Shown here piece after piece: positions 7,561-16,317 of a DNA stretch of 64,000 nucleotides. Positions within the stretch are counted from its first letter, which is position 1. Each line of letters starts with the position of its first letter. Origin of the DNA: an uncultured Spirochaetaceae bacterium (lineage in GTDB: Bacteria; Spirochaetota; Spirochaetia; Sphaerochaetales; Sphaerochaetaceae); NCBI GenBank assembly GCA_944389145.1, contig CALXLH010000032.1, positions 1-64,000 on the forward strand, written 5' to 3'. The position numbers and the translations under genes were made by a program. Below the pieces are notes generated by a model. It was not told the origin of the DNA and searched no databases. It saw only the letters and a program-made list of their open reading frames with translations.

Positions 7561-8415
7561 ATGCCCATGGAACCGATCCATCTTCTCGTTACCCTCGACA
7601 GCAGCTACGTGATGCAGCTGAAGGTGCTGCTCACATCCATACGCATCAACAACCCTGGAGAGCGCTTCACCCTGCATCTCATCCATAATGATATAGCAGA
7701 GGATGAGATCGACCGGCTCGGCTCATGGCTAGGAGAGGCAGGGTGGTCATTGCAAGAGAGCACGATCGACGCCTCGCTCTTCGACTCTGCGCCATCGACG
7801 AGGCAATACCCTAAGGAGATGTACTACCGCCTGCTCGCGCCGCACATCCTCATGGATGAGGAAAGGGTACTCTATCTCGACCCAGATATCCTCGTCATCA
7901 ATCCTCTACGTCCGCTATGGGATATGGATATGCAGGGCTTCATGCTCGCGGCAGCTTCCCATACCGGCATCACGGAGCTTGCGAACGGCGTCAACCGCAT
8001 ACGGCTCGGAACGGAACATGACTATTACAACTCGGGAGTGCTGCTGATGGATCTGCAGGCAGGACGGGAGACGATCGTGCCCGATGAGATATTCCGCTAT
8101 GTCCACGAGCATGAGAAGGAGCTGCTCCTGCCCGATCAGGACATCCTCAACGCACTGTACGGCAGCCGCATACTTTCCATAGATGACGCGATCTGGAACT
8201 ACGATGCGCGCAACTACACCAGCTACATGATGCGCTCCTCAGGGCTGTCCAATGAGGAATGGATCATGAGGAATACCGCGATCCTCCACTTCTGCGGCAA
8301 GGCAAAGCCTTGGAAGAAGAGCTACATCTACCGATTCGGAATGCTTTACAGGCATTATATGCAGCTTGCGAGGAGGATGTGGCAGACCGGCATGTTGACC
8401 GGTCTACCGCGTTAG
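7561..8415 (+). CDS. Glycosyltransferase family 8 (LgtC-like)
   Basis: 284 residues from MPMEPIHLLVTLDSSYVMQL. VLYLDPDILVINPL near residue 100 holds the DxD metal/nucleotide-sugar motif, YYNSGVLLMDL is the conserved acceptor-side segment, and HFCGKAKPWKK near the end is the HxxGxxKPW signature of GT8. These enzymes add glucose or galactose to lipid-linked or envelope glycans. The frame is open further upstream into the thi promoter region; the chosen start is where homology to the family begins, but no good ribosome binding site is seen (ATGs at 7561 and 7567). Confidence 0.85.
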   Translation: MPMEPIHLLVTLDSSYVMQLKVLLTSIRINNPGERFTLHLIHNDIAEDEIDRLGSWLGEAGWSLQESTIDASLFDSAPSTRQYPKEMYYRLLAPHILMDEERVLYLDPDILVINPLRPLWDMDMQGFMLAAASHTGITELANGVNRIRLGTEHDYYNSGVLLMDLQAGRETIVPDEIFRYVHEHEKELLLPDQDILNALYGSRILSIDDAIWNYDARNYTSYMMRSSGLSNEEWIMRNTAILHFCGKAKPWKKSYIYRFGMLYRHYMQLARRMWQTGMLTGLPR

Positions 8416-8455
8416 GGATAAAGTTATATCGACTTGATTAAGGAGGACGACTCAG

Positions 8456-9454
8456 ATGGTCAGCTACAAGGATCTCGGCCTGGTGAACACCAGGGACATA
8501 TTCGCCAAGGCAATGAAGGGAAAGTACGCGATTCCCGCCTATAACTTCAACAACATGGAGCAGATGCAGGCAATCATCCAGGCCTGTGTCGAGACAAAGA
8601 GCCCTGTGATCCTTCAGGTATCGAAGGGTGCAAGGGACTATGCCAACATCAACATACTCCGCAACATGGCACGTGGAGCCACGCAGTACGCCCATGAGCT
8701 TGGCTGCGATATCCCCATAGTGCTTCATCTCGACCACGGTGATTCCTTCCAGACCGCGAAGGACTGCATCGACAACGGATTCTCCTCCGTCATGATCGAT
8801 GGCTCCCACCTCCCCTATGAGGAGAATATCGCCCTTACCAGGCAGGTAGTCGAGTACGCCCATCAGTTCGACGTCACCGTCGAGGGAGAGCTTGGAGTGC
8901 TTGCAGGAATCGAGGATGAGGTATCATCGGCGGTATCCCATTACACGAGGCCGGAGGAAGTCGAGGACTTCTCATCACGCACCGGCGTCGATTCCCTCGC
9001 GATCTCCATCGGAACCAGCCATGGAGCATATAAGTTCACGCCTGACCAGTGCACAAGGAATGCAGAGGGCATCCTCGTACCGCCACCGCTCCGCTTCGAC
9101 ATCCTCGAGGAGATCGAGAAGAGGATCCCAGGATTCCCGATCGTCCTCCATGGCGCATCATCCGTGCCGCAGGAGTATGTGAAGATCATCAACCAGTTCG
9201 GCGGCAAGCTCACCGACAGCGTGGGAATCCCAGAGGAGCAGCTGAGGAAGGCTGCAGCCTCCGCCGTCTGCAAGATCAACATCGACTCTGATGGACGCCT
9301 TGCCATGACGGCTATGATCAGGAAGGTCTTTGCGGAGAAGCCCGCTGAGTTCGATCCTAGGAAGTACCTCGGACCGGCACGCGATGAGCTTAAGAAGATG
9401 TACATGAGGAAGAACATCGAGGTCCTTGGCTCTGCAGGCCACGCCCTTGACTGA
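8456..9454 (+). CDS. fba: Class II fructose-bisphosphate aldolase
   Basis: 332 residues. AIPAYNFNNMEQMQAII, VLHLDHGDSF (zinc histidine), SVMIDGSHLPYEENIALT, VEGELGVLAG, SIGTSHGAYKF (zinc histidine), IVLHGASSVP (zinc histidine) and INIDSDGRLA follow the class II aldolase order exactly. It cleaves fructose-1,6-bisphosphate in glycolysis. AGGAGG lies 9 nt before the ATG. The gene follows the glycosyltransferase by 40 nt and is closed by its own terminator, so both may be co-transcribed. Confidence 0.95.
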   Translation: MVSYKDLGLVNTRDIFAKAMKGKYAIPAYNFNNMEQMQAIIQACVETKSPVILQVSKGARDYANINILRNMARGATQYAHELGCDIPIVLHLDHGDSFQTAKDCIDNGFSSVMIDGSHLPYEENIALTRQVVEYAHQFDVTVEGELGVLAGIEDEVSSAVSHYTRPEEVEDFSSRTGVDSLAISIGTSHGAYKFTPDQCTRNAEGILVPPPLRFDILEEIEKRIPGFPIVLHGASSVPQEYVKIINQFGGKLTDSVGIPEEQLRKAAASAVCKINIDSDGRLAMTAMIRKVFAEKPAEFDPRKYLGPARDELKKMYMRKNIEVLGSAGHALD

Positions 9455-9478
9455 GTGCCTGGCTGAAGGCATATGAGA

Positions 9479-9508
9479 GGCGGATCGCAAGGTCCGCCTT
9501 ATATTTTT
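9479..9508 (+). terminator. Rho-independent terminator after fba
   Basis: GGCGGA, an 8-nt loop, TCCGCC, then TTATATTTTT. It separates fba from the convergent RNase Z gene. Confidence 0.8.
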
Positions 9509-9512
9509 CAGG

Positions 9513-10436
9513 TCAGTCCTTCAGAGGGATATCGAAGACCATGCGGTCACGGGTCAGCACGGTCTCAGGGAATACCTCGGCAGCCTCTTTCTGCAGCAGC
9601 TTCAGCTCCCGGTCTGAGTAACGGGGAGAATAGTGCTGCAGGCACAGCCTCAGGCTGTTGCTGTCCCTCGCGACGAGTCCAGCCTCATAGGCTGTCATAT
9701 GCTTCTTCTCCCTGGCCGTCTGGGCAAGGCATTTCTCGAACATGCCTTCGCAGAAGAGGATATCCGAATCATGCACATAGTCCGCGATCTCAGGAAAGTA
9801 CATCGTATCCGTAACATAGCTCAGCTTACGTCCATCCCTGCTTGAGCCCATGACCATATCGCTGGTGATGATGCGCCCATCGGAGAGCGTTACGCTCTCA
9901 CCGCGCTGGAGATCGCCCCAGAGCCTTCCCTTGGGAACGCCGAGCGCGAGGGCCTTGTCGGGGAAGAACTCCCCCTTCCTCCTCTCCTCTACCAGCGCGT
10001 AGCCATAGCAGGGCTTCGTGTGGCGGAGCGGAAACGCCTGTATGGAGAATCCATCTCCTGAATACACGATGCCGGTCTCCACCGGAATGAAGCGGATCTC
10101 ATAGTTGATGTACATATCGAGGATACGCCTCGAAGACTCGATGTAATCCCCTAGCTTCTGAGGCCCTATCACATACAGCGGCTCCGTCCTGTCTACCTGA
10201 GATGAGAGCATCAGCATTCCCGGCAGTCCCGTCACATGATCCGCATGCATGTGGGATATCATGATGGCGGAGATCTTCTTCCAGCGAAGATTGAGCATCT
10301 TCATCGATACCTGCGTTCCCTCTCCCGAATCGAAGAGGAACAGGTCACCGTCACGGCGCACGAGAACAGATGTCAGAAAGCGTCCGGGAAGCGGCATCAT
10401 GCCGCTCGTGCCGAGGGAAAATGCTTCGAGATTCAC
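9513..10436 (-). CDS. rnz: Ribonuclease Z
   Basis: 307 residues from a GTG at 10436, giving MNLEAFSLGTSGMMPLPGR, which matches the family start; a TTG at 10472 is also in frame. SHMHADHVTGLPG near residue 60 is the HxHxDH zinc motif, AFPLRHTKPCYGY is the downstream histidine, YVTDT carries the metal aspartate, and LCLQHYSPRY holds the final histidine. Beta-lactamase-fold endonuclease that trims tRNA 3' ends. This matters here because the tRNA-Pro in the window lacks an encoded CCA. Last gene of the long leftward unit. Confidence 0.93.
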   Translation of the reverse strand: MNLEAFSLGTSGMMPLPGRFLTSVLVRRDGDLFLFDSGEGTQVSMKMLNLRWKKISAIMISHMHADHVTGLPGMLMLSSQVDRTEPLYVIGPQKLGDYIESSRRILDMYINYEIRFIPVETGIVYSGDGFSIQAFPLRHTKPCYGYALVEERRKGEFFPDKALALGVPKGRLWGDLQRGESVTLSDGRIITSDMVMGSSRDGRKLSYVTDTMYFPEIADYVHDSDILFCEGMFEKCLAQTAREKKHMTAYEAGLVARDSNSLRLCLQHYSPRYSDRELKLLQKEAAEVFPETVLTRDRMVFDIPLKD

Positions 10437-10449
10437 GTGAATGATATTA

Positions 10450-11583
10450 TCAAGAGCCAAGGACGTTGGCAACAGTCACTCGGCGGAGCGAGAGGTACGC
10501 GGAAAGCGCCGACACGGCAAGAGACAGCACGATCATGGCAACGATCCTTGACACGGGAATGATCGGGGAGAACGAGCGGACATAGTAATCTAGGAAGGCT
10601 GGCTCAGCCGCTGCGACCGCCTCTATCGCAAGAGGCGACAGGAACGCCAGCACAGTCCCAAGACACGTACCGATCAGCAGGGCAACGAGGACATGAATGA
10701 GCGTCAAGGCCTCATACATCCACAGGATGCGCCTCCTATCGGCACCAAGCACCATCAGTTCAGCGATATCCTTCCTGTCGCGTTCCACATAGCCCTCCGC
10801 GGCATCGGAAGAGAAGAAGGATGCAAGGATGGCCACGAGGGCGAAGATAAGATAAAGCACGTTGATCGATGACTCCACGTTATCATAGGCATGGCGATTG
10901 AGTTCCCTGTAGGAGAAGGCAGGAATGCCATCATCCGCAAGCTGCATGGCCAGGGACTCTGCATCAGAGCCGGCAGGGAGCAGGATCTCAACGCCGTCAG
11001 GATGGGAGAAGAGAGACATGCAGGAGAAGGCAAGCCTGCTGTCAAGCTGCGGATAGACCGAATCGAAGACAGCGGCGACAGTAGCGAGATACGGCCGCGT
11101 CCTGTCCTTATCGGCCTCATAGAGCAGTATTGTCAGGCGGTCCCCGGGAGAAAGACCGAGCTCCTCGGAAAGCGACGAGGATATCATAAGGGGATTCAGC
11201 AGATCATCAGGAAGGGCCTCGACGCCAAGCTCCTCACCTCTCATTCCATCGAAATAGCCCTCTTCTACGCCCTTTATCATCACGGCGCGCTCGCCTTCAG
11301 CTGCATACAGCAGAGCCTCGGAGGAGGCCGTATGATGGCACTCCGCACCATCCGGCAGCAGGTCAGGCGGCACATCCTCATAGGAGAACACGCTTCCGGA
11401 GCCAAGGACCTCCAGCATGCGATCGATCCGTGCTGAGACAGAGAAGATGAAGATGATCGCGAAGACAAGGGCCGCGGTTATCAGGAGGATGACGAGAAGC
11501 GGCAGATACGAGGAGATGACATACCCAGCCCCCATGTTCCTTCCGCACTTACGTTCCAGCCAAAGGCGCTCAAATGCCCTCAT
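10450..11583 (-). CDS. FtsX/MacB-type ABC transporter permease
   Basis: 377 residues. One N-terminal membrane helix (around residues 25-50), a large extracytoplasmic domain of about 180 residues, then three C-terminal helices: the 4-helix FtsX topology. VLGADRRRILWMYEALTLI is the coupling segment typical of the family. The start at 11583 is preceded by GGAGGGAAGG and overlaps the ATPase gene by 14 nt. With the neighbouring ATPase and second permease it forms a LolCDE/MacB-like exporter, possibly moving lipoproteins or lipids from the inner membrane. Confidence 0.85.
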   Translation of the reverse strand: MRAFERLWLERKCGRNMGAGYVISSYLPLLVILLITAALVFAIIFIFSVSARIDRMLEVLGSGSVFSYEDVPPDLLPDGAECHHTASSEALLYAAEGERAVMIKGVEEGYFDGMRGEELGVEALPDDLLNPLMISSSLSEELGLSPGDRLTILLYEADKDRTRPYLATVAAVFDSVYPQLDSRLAFSCMSLFSHPDGVEILLPAGSDAESLAMQLADDGIPAFSYRELNRHAYDNVESSINVLYLIFALVAILASFFSSDAAEGYVERDRKDIAELMVLGADRRRILWMYEALTLIHVLVALLIGTCLGTVLAFLSPLAIEAVAAAEPAFLDYYVRSFSPIIPVSRIVAMIVLSLAVSALSAYLSLRRVTVANVLGS

Positions 11584-12256
11584 CGAAAAGCCTTCCCTCC
11601 GATAGCAGCAGCATCCTGTCTGCACGCAGCGCAAGATCCCTGTCATGGGTGACGATGATCATGCCGCGCCCTTCGCTGCGCACGGCATCCAGCATCAGTG
11701 TCTCTATATCAGCGGCACTTCGCTCATCGAGCGATCCCGTAGGCTCATCGGCGAAGACCACCGCAGGAGAGGATGAAAGCGCCCTTGCTATCGCTACCCT
11801 CTGCCTCTCTCCGCCTGACAGCTGCCGCGGCCTATAACCAATCCGTTCAGAAAGTCCCACCTTCTCCAGCAGCCTCTCAGCCACGGAGAAGGACTCCCTG
11901 CGGCTCCTGCCCTGTATCAGCAGCGGCATCGCCGCATTCTCCAGGGCCGAGAAATCCTCAAGCAGCACGGAGGACTGGAAGATGAAGCCCATCGACAATG
12001 AGCGGAGCGAGGACACCTCCTTCGCAGACAGCGACGAGGCATCCCTTCCGCCATACAGTATCCTGCCGCTATCAGGAGAAAGGAGGAGCGCGGCGATAGA
12101 CAGGAGCGTGCTCTTGCCAGAACCGCTCCTGCCTACTATCGAGACGACCTCACCCTCTCCAAGCGAGAGATCAAGGCCGGAGAGTATATGCACAAGGCTT
12201 CCATCCGGAGCAGGGAATGCCTTTGATATCCCTTCAAGACGCAGAAGCTCACTCAT
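11570..12256 (-). CDS. ABC transporter ATP-binding protein (LolD/MacB family)
   Basis: 228 residues. Walker A VGRSGSGKST near residue 40, Q-loop FIFQSSVLLEDFSALENAAMP, signature LSGGERQRVAIARAL, Walker B VVFADEPTGSLD and H-loop TVTHDRD-like VTHDRDLALRAD are all intact. The EPTGSLD form is characteristic of the LolD/MacB/FtsE group that drives FtsX-type permeases. Start chosen at 12256 behind AGGAGG. It overlaps both permease genes, so the three are translated together. Confidence 0.93.
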   Translation of the reverse strand: MSELLRLEGISKAFPAPDGSLVHILSGLDLSLGEGEVVSIVGRSGSGKSTLLSIAALLLSPDSGRILYGGRDASSLSAKEVSSLRSLSMGFIFQSSVLLEDFSALENAAMPLLIQGRSRRESFSVAERLLEKVGLSERIGYRPRQLSGGERQRVAIARALSSSPAVVFADEPTGSLDERSAADIETLMLDAVRSEGRGMIIVTHDRDLALRADRMLLLSEGRLFDEGI

Positions 12257-13301
12257 CGCGAAGCACCTCCTGTATATCCATATGGCCATCCCTTCTCCTC
12301 TCCAGCGCCACGATGGCAAAGGCCGACAGTATCAGGATGAGGGAGAGCAGGATGAAGGTCAGGAACGGGAATGAGAGCATGGCACCGCGGAATCCCAGGG
12401 CAGCCATGGCCCCCTCAGCGACAGGCAGCAGAAGCGATGCCAGCATGGCTCCAGCGGCAAGGCCGAGGAAAATGACGATAAGGAACGAGAGGATGAACGA
12501 GGCATCCACGCATATCCTCTCCATGCCAAGCAGCTCAAGGCCCGCGGCCTCCTTCCTCTTCGCCCTGTAGAACCGGCGGGCGGAAGACTTCTGAGAGACG
12601 AGTATGACGATGAAGAGAAGCGACAGCACGAGATACATCATCACCTTCTCCATCATGAGCGCCGAGTATAGGGCACTCTCGCTCTCCTTCCAGGATACGG
12701 CCTCATAACCCATTGCCTCAAGGACGGAGATATCATGATCGCTGATGCCCTTCACTCCTGTCATCAGATACGCTTCCCCCCTCTCTGATAGAGGAAGGAA
12801 CATATAAGAGCCATCGAACTCATAGCCCATATCGCTGTAGAACGCGCCAGAAGGGACATAACTGCGCTCCATAGGCATCACGACACCGCTTCTTCCACGT
12901 CCCATCATCACCAGCGTGACCTGTGCGGACGGCTCGGTGTATGGAACGACAAGGCCTGCAGCGCTCCCTGATACATGAATGCCTCCATCGTAATCCTCGT
13001 CGATGAAGCGCACTGTGACGGCATTGCCTGAGGAGAGGGCATCCGCTTCAGCGTAGAGGAACGCAGAGGCTGATGGAAACAGGCTATCGACGGCATCCCT
13101 TGCATCGCCCGCTATCACGGCATCGAACGAACGCACAGCCCTGATCGCATCAAGCCTTGAGCCCTGCATGTATTCCATAATGGATATAACGGTAAGAAGC
13201 ACGGCGACGGAAAAGGCCGTGGATACCAGGATCCGCAGGCTGCTTCTCCTATGGCGCATCGATGGCGAGAAGCTATAGCGCAGGGCAAGACGCAGGATCA
13301 T
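12249..13301 (-). CDS. FtsX-type ABC transporter permease (second subunit)
   Basis: 350 residues with the same architecture as the gene at 10450: helix at about 22-45, extracytoplasmic domain, then three helices (MMYLVLSLLFIVILV, ILSFLIVIFLGLAAGAML, FLTFILLSLILILSAFAIV) and a short cytoplasmic end HMDIQEVLRDE. Two different permeases flanking one ATPase suggests a heterodimeric LolCE-like complex rather than a MacB homodimer. Sequence similarity between the two permeases is low by eye. Confidence 0.82.
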   Translation of the reverse strand: MILRLALRYSFSPSMRHRRSSLRILVSTAFSVAVLLTVISIMEYMQGSRLDAIRAVRSFDAVIAGDARDAVDSLFPSASAFLYAEADALSSGNAVTVRFIDEDYDGGIHVSGSAAGLVVPYTEPSAQVTLVMMGRGRSGVVMPMERSYVPSGAFYSDMGYEFDGSYMFLPLSERGEAYLMTGVKGISDHDISVLEAMGYEAVSWKESESALYSALMMEKVMMYLVLSLLFIVILVSQKSSARRFYRAKRKEAAGLELLGMERICVDASFILSFLIVIFLGLAAGAMLASLLLPVAEGAMAALGFRGAMLSFPFLTFILLSLILILSAFAIVALERRRDGHMDIQEVLRDE

Positions 13302-14197
13302 CGATAGTTCTCCACCTCCTTGACCCTGAGGCCGTCGCTGTCGAAGAGTATCCTGCTGCGCCTGACGCCATCGCGGTAGCGGATCTCCTCTATCTCCCCG
13401 GAAGGAAGATAGTGACGCTCAGACTCAAGCGCCGGTCCGGAATATCTGTATTCGGCAAGGACCTCTCCCCTCTCATCGTATTCTGTTACGAGCGATGCGT
13501 TGCCCCGCCTCTCGATCGAAGAGGAAAGAAGGCCATCCTCCGTATAGCGATACTCCTCCCTTACCCCGCTTCCCTCCGTGCTCATGAGGCGGCCATCTGG
13601 CGAGTATATCCTGATGACGCTGCGGCCATCGACCTCAGCCTCCTCACGCCAGGAGCCATCCTCCAGAAGCGTATAGCCTGCAGGAGGAGTCCATGATGAG
13701 CCTGCCTCCGTAACATGTATCGCGCTCCCGTCCGACTCATAGACATAGAAGGACGGAAGGATGAAGCCCTGCGTATCTCCGGAAAGGCCGGCAAGCGTAC
13801 CGGAAGGGGTATTGAGATAGACGATCCTCCGCGTCAGAAGGCCATCTTCCGAGATGGATACGGAAGAGAGCACATCGCCATCATAGAAATACGTATATGT
13901 CGTCTCGACGCCCTGCTCCCTGACGGTGCGGCTTATCCTGCGGCCATCCTCATCAAGGACGATCTCCTCGGTACGGTCCGGTTCCGTGACCGTATAGCCG
14001 GAATCTGTCTCCACGCGCTCGCGCATGATGACGCCGTCCTCGTAGATGACGGTACGTCCATCCTCGCTCTCGCCTTCCCACCCCGTTCCATCAAGGCCAT
14101 CCTTAGGCTGGAGCACCTGGCCTATCGCATTGGATTCGAAGCAGGCCGCGCCGAGATGACCTGCGATGAGAAGAAGACAGAGGATGAGCCTTATCAT
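13298..14197 (-). CDS. Exported protein with YD/RHS-like beta repeats
   Basis: 299 residues. MIRLILCLLLIAGHLGAACF is a signal peptide that could be read as a lipobox (GAAC). The remainder is a ladder of short strands with recurring [DE]-[DE]-G-x-L/R and Y-[DE]-x-[DG]-G motifs (YEDGVIMRERV, LDEDGRRISRTV, YDERGEVLAEYRY, SPDGRLMSTEG, DSDGLRVKEV), like isolated YD repeats or MORN-like ladders. I do not recognise a family. It overlaps ftsY and the permease by 4 nt, so it may be the cargo or partner of the adjacent exporter. Confidence 0.7.
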   Translation of the reverse strand: MIRLILCLLLIAGHLGAACFESNAIGQVLQPKDGLDGTGWEGESEDGRTVIYEDGVIMRERVETDSGYTVTEPDRTEEIVLDEDGRRISRTVREQGVETTYTYFYDGDVLSSVSISEDGLLTRRIVYLNTPSGTLAGLSGDTQGFILPSFYVYESDGSAIHVTEAGSSWTPPAGYTLLEDGSWREEAEVDGRSVIRIYSPDGRLMSTEGSGVREEYRYTEDGLLSSSIERRGNASLVTEYDERGEVLAEYRYSGPALESERHYLPSGEIEEIRYRDGVRRSRILFDSDGLRVKEVENYR

Positions 14198-15075
14198 CGC
14201 TCTCCGAGTCCGAGAAGGCTGTCGAGGAACTCGTCCTTATCGAAGCGCCTTATATCATCATAGCCCTCGCCAACGCATACGAACACGACCGGTAGCGATA
14301 GCGTACGGCCGATCTGGACGAGCGCACCGCCCTTGGCCGCTGAATCATACTTGGTAAGGATGATGCCATCAAGAGGCACGGCCTCATTGAAGAGCGTCGC
14401 CTGCGACACGCCGTTCTGTCCGGTCGTCGCGTCGATCACGAGGAACTTCCTGTAGTTCTCTTCCTTGATGCCTCGGGCATGGATTACCTTATCCATCTTC
14501 TTCAGCTCGCGCATCAGGTTCTCCTTGTTATGCATACGCCCCGCGGTATCGGCAAGGATCAGATCATCGCCGTGGGACTGAGCGGATGTTATCGCATCGT
14601 ATATCACAGCACCGGGATCCGAGCCCATCTGCTGCTTCACTATCCTCATGCCAAGCCTCTGCGCATGGATATCGAGCTGATCGACAGCGGCAGCGCGGAA
14701 GGTATCGGCAGCGGCCAGCAGGACCTTATATCCCTTCCCCGTGAAGTACCTGGACATCTTGGCGATCGTCGTGGTCTTTCCGACTCCGTTGACGCCGAGG
14801 ATCATATAGACAGACAGCTCACCCTTCCTTGGCTCCTCCGTATACGGCTGGATATACTCCGAGAGGATATCCTTCATCCTCAGCTGCAGCTGGGATGCCT
14901 CTGTGATGGACTCCTTCCTGGCAATCTCGCGCAGCCTCTCCGATATCTCCTCCGTAAGGCGGGCACCGAGGTCCCCTTCTATCAGGGTATCCTCAAGCTC
15001 CTCGAAGAACGCCTCATCTATCTTCCTGCCTCCGAAGAGGCTTCTAAGCTTATCACCGAATTTCTTGAAGAACAT
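14194..15075 (-). CDS. ftsY: Signal recognition particle receptor FtsY
   Basis: 293 residues, a short form without the long acidic N-terminal A domain of E. coli. The N-domain helices (residues 1-80) are followed by the G-domain motifs GVNGVGKTTTIAKMS (G1), DTFRAAAVDQL, LILADTAGRMHN (G3), TKYDSAAKGGAL (TKxD) and VCVGEGYDDIRRF. It docks ribosome-SRP complexes at the membrane through GTP hydrolysis. It sits 3 nt downstream of the exported protein gene at 15079. Confidence 0.96.
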   Translation of the reverse strand: MFFKKFGDKLRSLFGGRKIDEAFFEELEDTLIEGDLGARLTEEISERLREIARKESITEASQLQLRMKDILSEYIQPYTEEPRKGELSVYMILGVNGVGKTTTIAKMSRYFTGKGYKVLLAAADTFRAAAVDQLDIHAQRLGMRIVKQQMGSDPGAVIYDAITSAQSHGDDLILADTAGRMHNKENLMRELKKMDKVIHARGIKEENYRKFLVIDATTGQNGVSQATLFNEAVPLDGIILTKYDSAAKGGALVQIGRTLSLPVVFVCVGEGYDDIRRFDKDEFLDSLLGLGER

Positions 15076-15078
15076 GCT

Positions 15079-16317
15079 TCAACCTCCCATCCGAGCCATC
15101 TGGAAGTAATCGAACATCGAATCCAGCAGCTCCACCAATTGTACAAGGCTGATACCGGTAAAGGCAACCGCGACAGGCGCAAGCCCGGCATCGGAATAGA
15201 TCGAATCAAGGGCTCCGGAGGCAACGTACGCCCCGAATGAGACAAGCGTCATCAGAAGATTGTCATAGAACCTCGTCTTGGCCCTGTCGATCGTATCCGC
15301 ATCCTCCATCCAGAGAGGACGAAGCTCTATGGAGATCGTATCCTCGATCGCTGTCGACTGCATGGAATAAGGAGCGAATCCGGAATGCTGCGCTGCTATC
15401 GAGAAAGGAACGGTACCTTCAGGAACGATATGATCCTCAACCCGTATCCCCTGATAATAAAGCGAGGCATCGAAAGGCATGGATGAGATGAATGCCGGAC
15501 CGGAGAAGAGAGGCACGAATACAGGCGAGAGCACCATCCCCTCCTCTGCGTATATCGTCTCGCGCACCGTCTCGAAGCGCGGAGATGTGTATACGGCCTC
15601 ATGCTCGCCCCTCTCAAGGGCTATGACGGAACGAAGCGGCGTCACCGCGCTTCCATCGATGGAGACCGATACTATGGGAGGAACGGCAACCCTGGCTATG
15701 ACGGTATCGGGACTCTTGATATACGGAAGCAGGACGTGGAGGATGTTCATGAACTCGCTATCCTCCTCGCTGGTAAGGTAAAGCGATGAATAGACCTCCT
15801 CCCCGTTGACAAGGAGCGAGAGGTCGGTCATCAGGCCTTCCTCCCTGGTGTATGCGGTTATGAGAAGGTCAAGATCATCGGAGAGCATGACATAGTCATA
15901 GGCCTCCCTGTCTCCTGCAGCAAGGAATGAGCCCTCCACGTCAGATATCGACGCGGAGACAACCTCAAGGATGATCTCCTCATCCGCCGTCGCCGCCTCA
16001 GCCTCATCTGCCTCGCCGCTGCGCAAGGCCGCAAGCGATTCAAAGTCCTCGGACGTTATATAGCCATTCTCCGTCCTCGCGCGGGCGATCTCAGCGTCCC
16101 TCTCTTCCCTTGCCCTGAACCCTGCCACTGCCTCGGGGGACGTCACATTCCCCGAAAGGACGGATAGGGCATCGAGTATGATCGCCATGCATCCCTCATC
16201 CTCGGCAACCACCGCAACGCGGAACGATGCGGCCCACAGCGCCGGGGCAAGGAGAAGCAGCATGAAAAGGAGGCTAAGCCTCCTTCTGGAAATGGAGGTA
16301 ACTCTCGATGAAGTCAT
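15079..16317 (-). CDS. Exported PEGA-like protein, unknown function
   Basis: 412 residues. The N-terminus has basic residues then LLFMLLLLAPALWA, a signal peptide ending AWA. A region rich in Glu/Ala follows (about 75-115), then segments such as VPPIVSVSIDGSAVTPLRSVIALERGEHEAVY that resemble PEGA surface repeats (PxGAxVxIDG...LxxGxHxV). Two hydrophobic stretches near the C-terminus (LLMTLVSFGAYVASGAL, APVAVAFTGISLVQLV) may be membrane-inserted. The start at 16317 (GGGGAG upstream) lies inside prfB by 44 nt; a second ATG at 16263 would lose the basic end of the signal. Confidence 0.7.
   Translation of the reverse strand: MTSSRVTSISRRRLSLLFMLLLLAPALWAASFRVAVVAEDEGCMAIILDALSVLSGNVTSPEAVAGFRAREERDAEIARARTENGYITSEDFESLAALRSGEADEAEAATADEEIILEVVSASISDVEGSFLAAGDREAYDYVMLSDDLDLLITAYTREEGLMTDLSLLVNGEEVYSSLYLTSEEDSEFMNILHVLLPYIKSPDTVIARVAVPPIVSVSIDGSAVTPLRSVIALERGEHEAVYTSPRFETVRETIYAEEGMVLSPVFVPLFSGPAFISSMPFDASLYYQGIRVEDHIVPEGTVPFSIAAQHSGFAPYSMQSTAIEDTISIELRPLWMEDADTIDRAKTRFYDNLLMTLVSFGAYVASGALDSIYSDAGLAPVAVAFTGISLVQLVELLDSMFDYFQMARMGG

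Noticed and set aside
6705-7688. A 327-codon plus-strand frame opposite thiD and the TPP riboswitch
   Set aside because: It covers thiD, the riboswitch and the thi promoter on the other strand and encodes no recognisable protein.
10437-10472. TTG start for RNase Z at 10472
   Set aside because: The GTG at 10436 gives the family's usual N-terminus and avoids overlapping the permease gene; neither has a good ribosome binding site, so some doubt remains.
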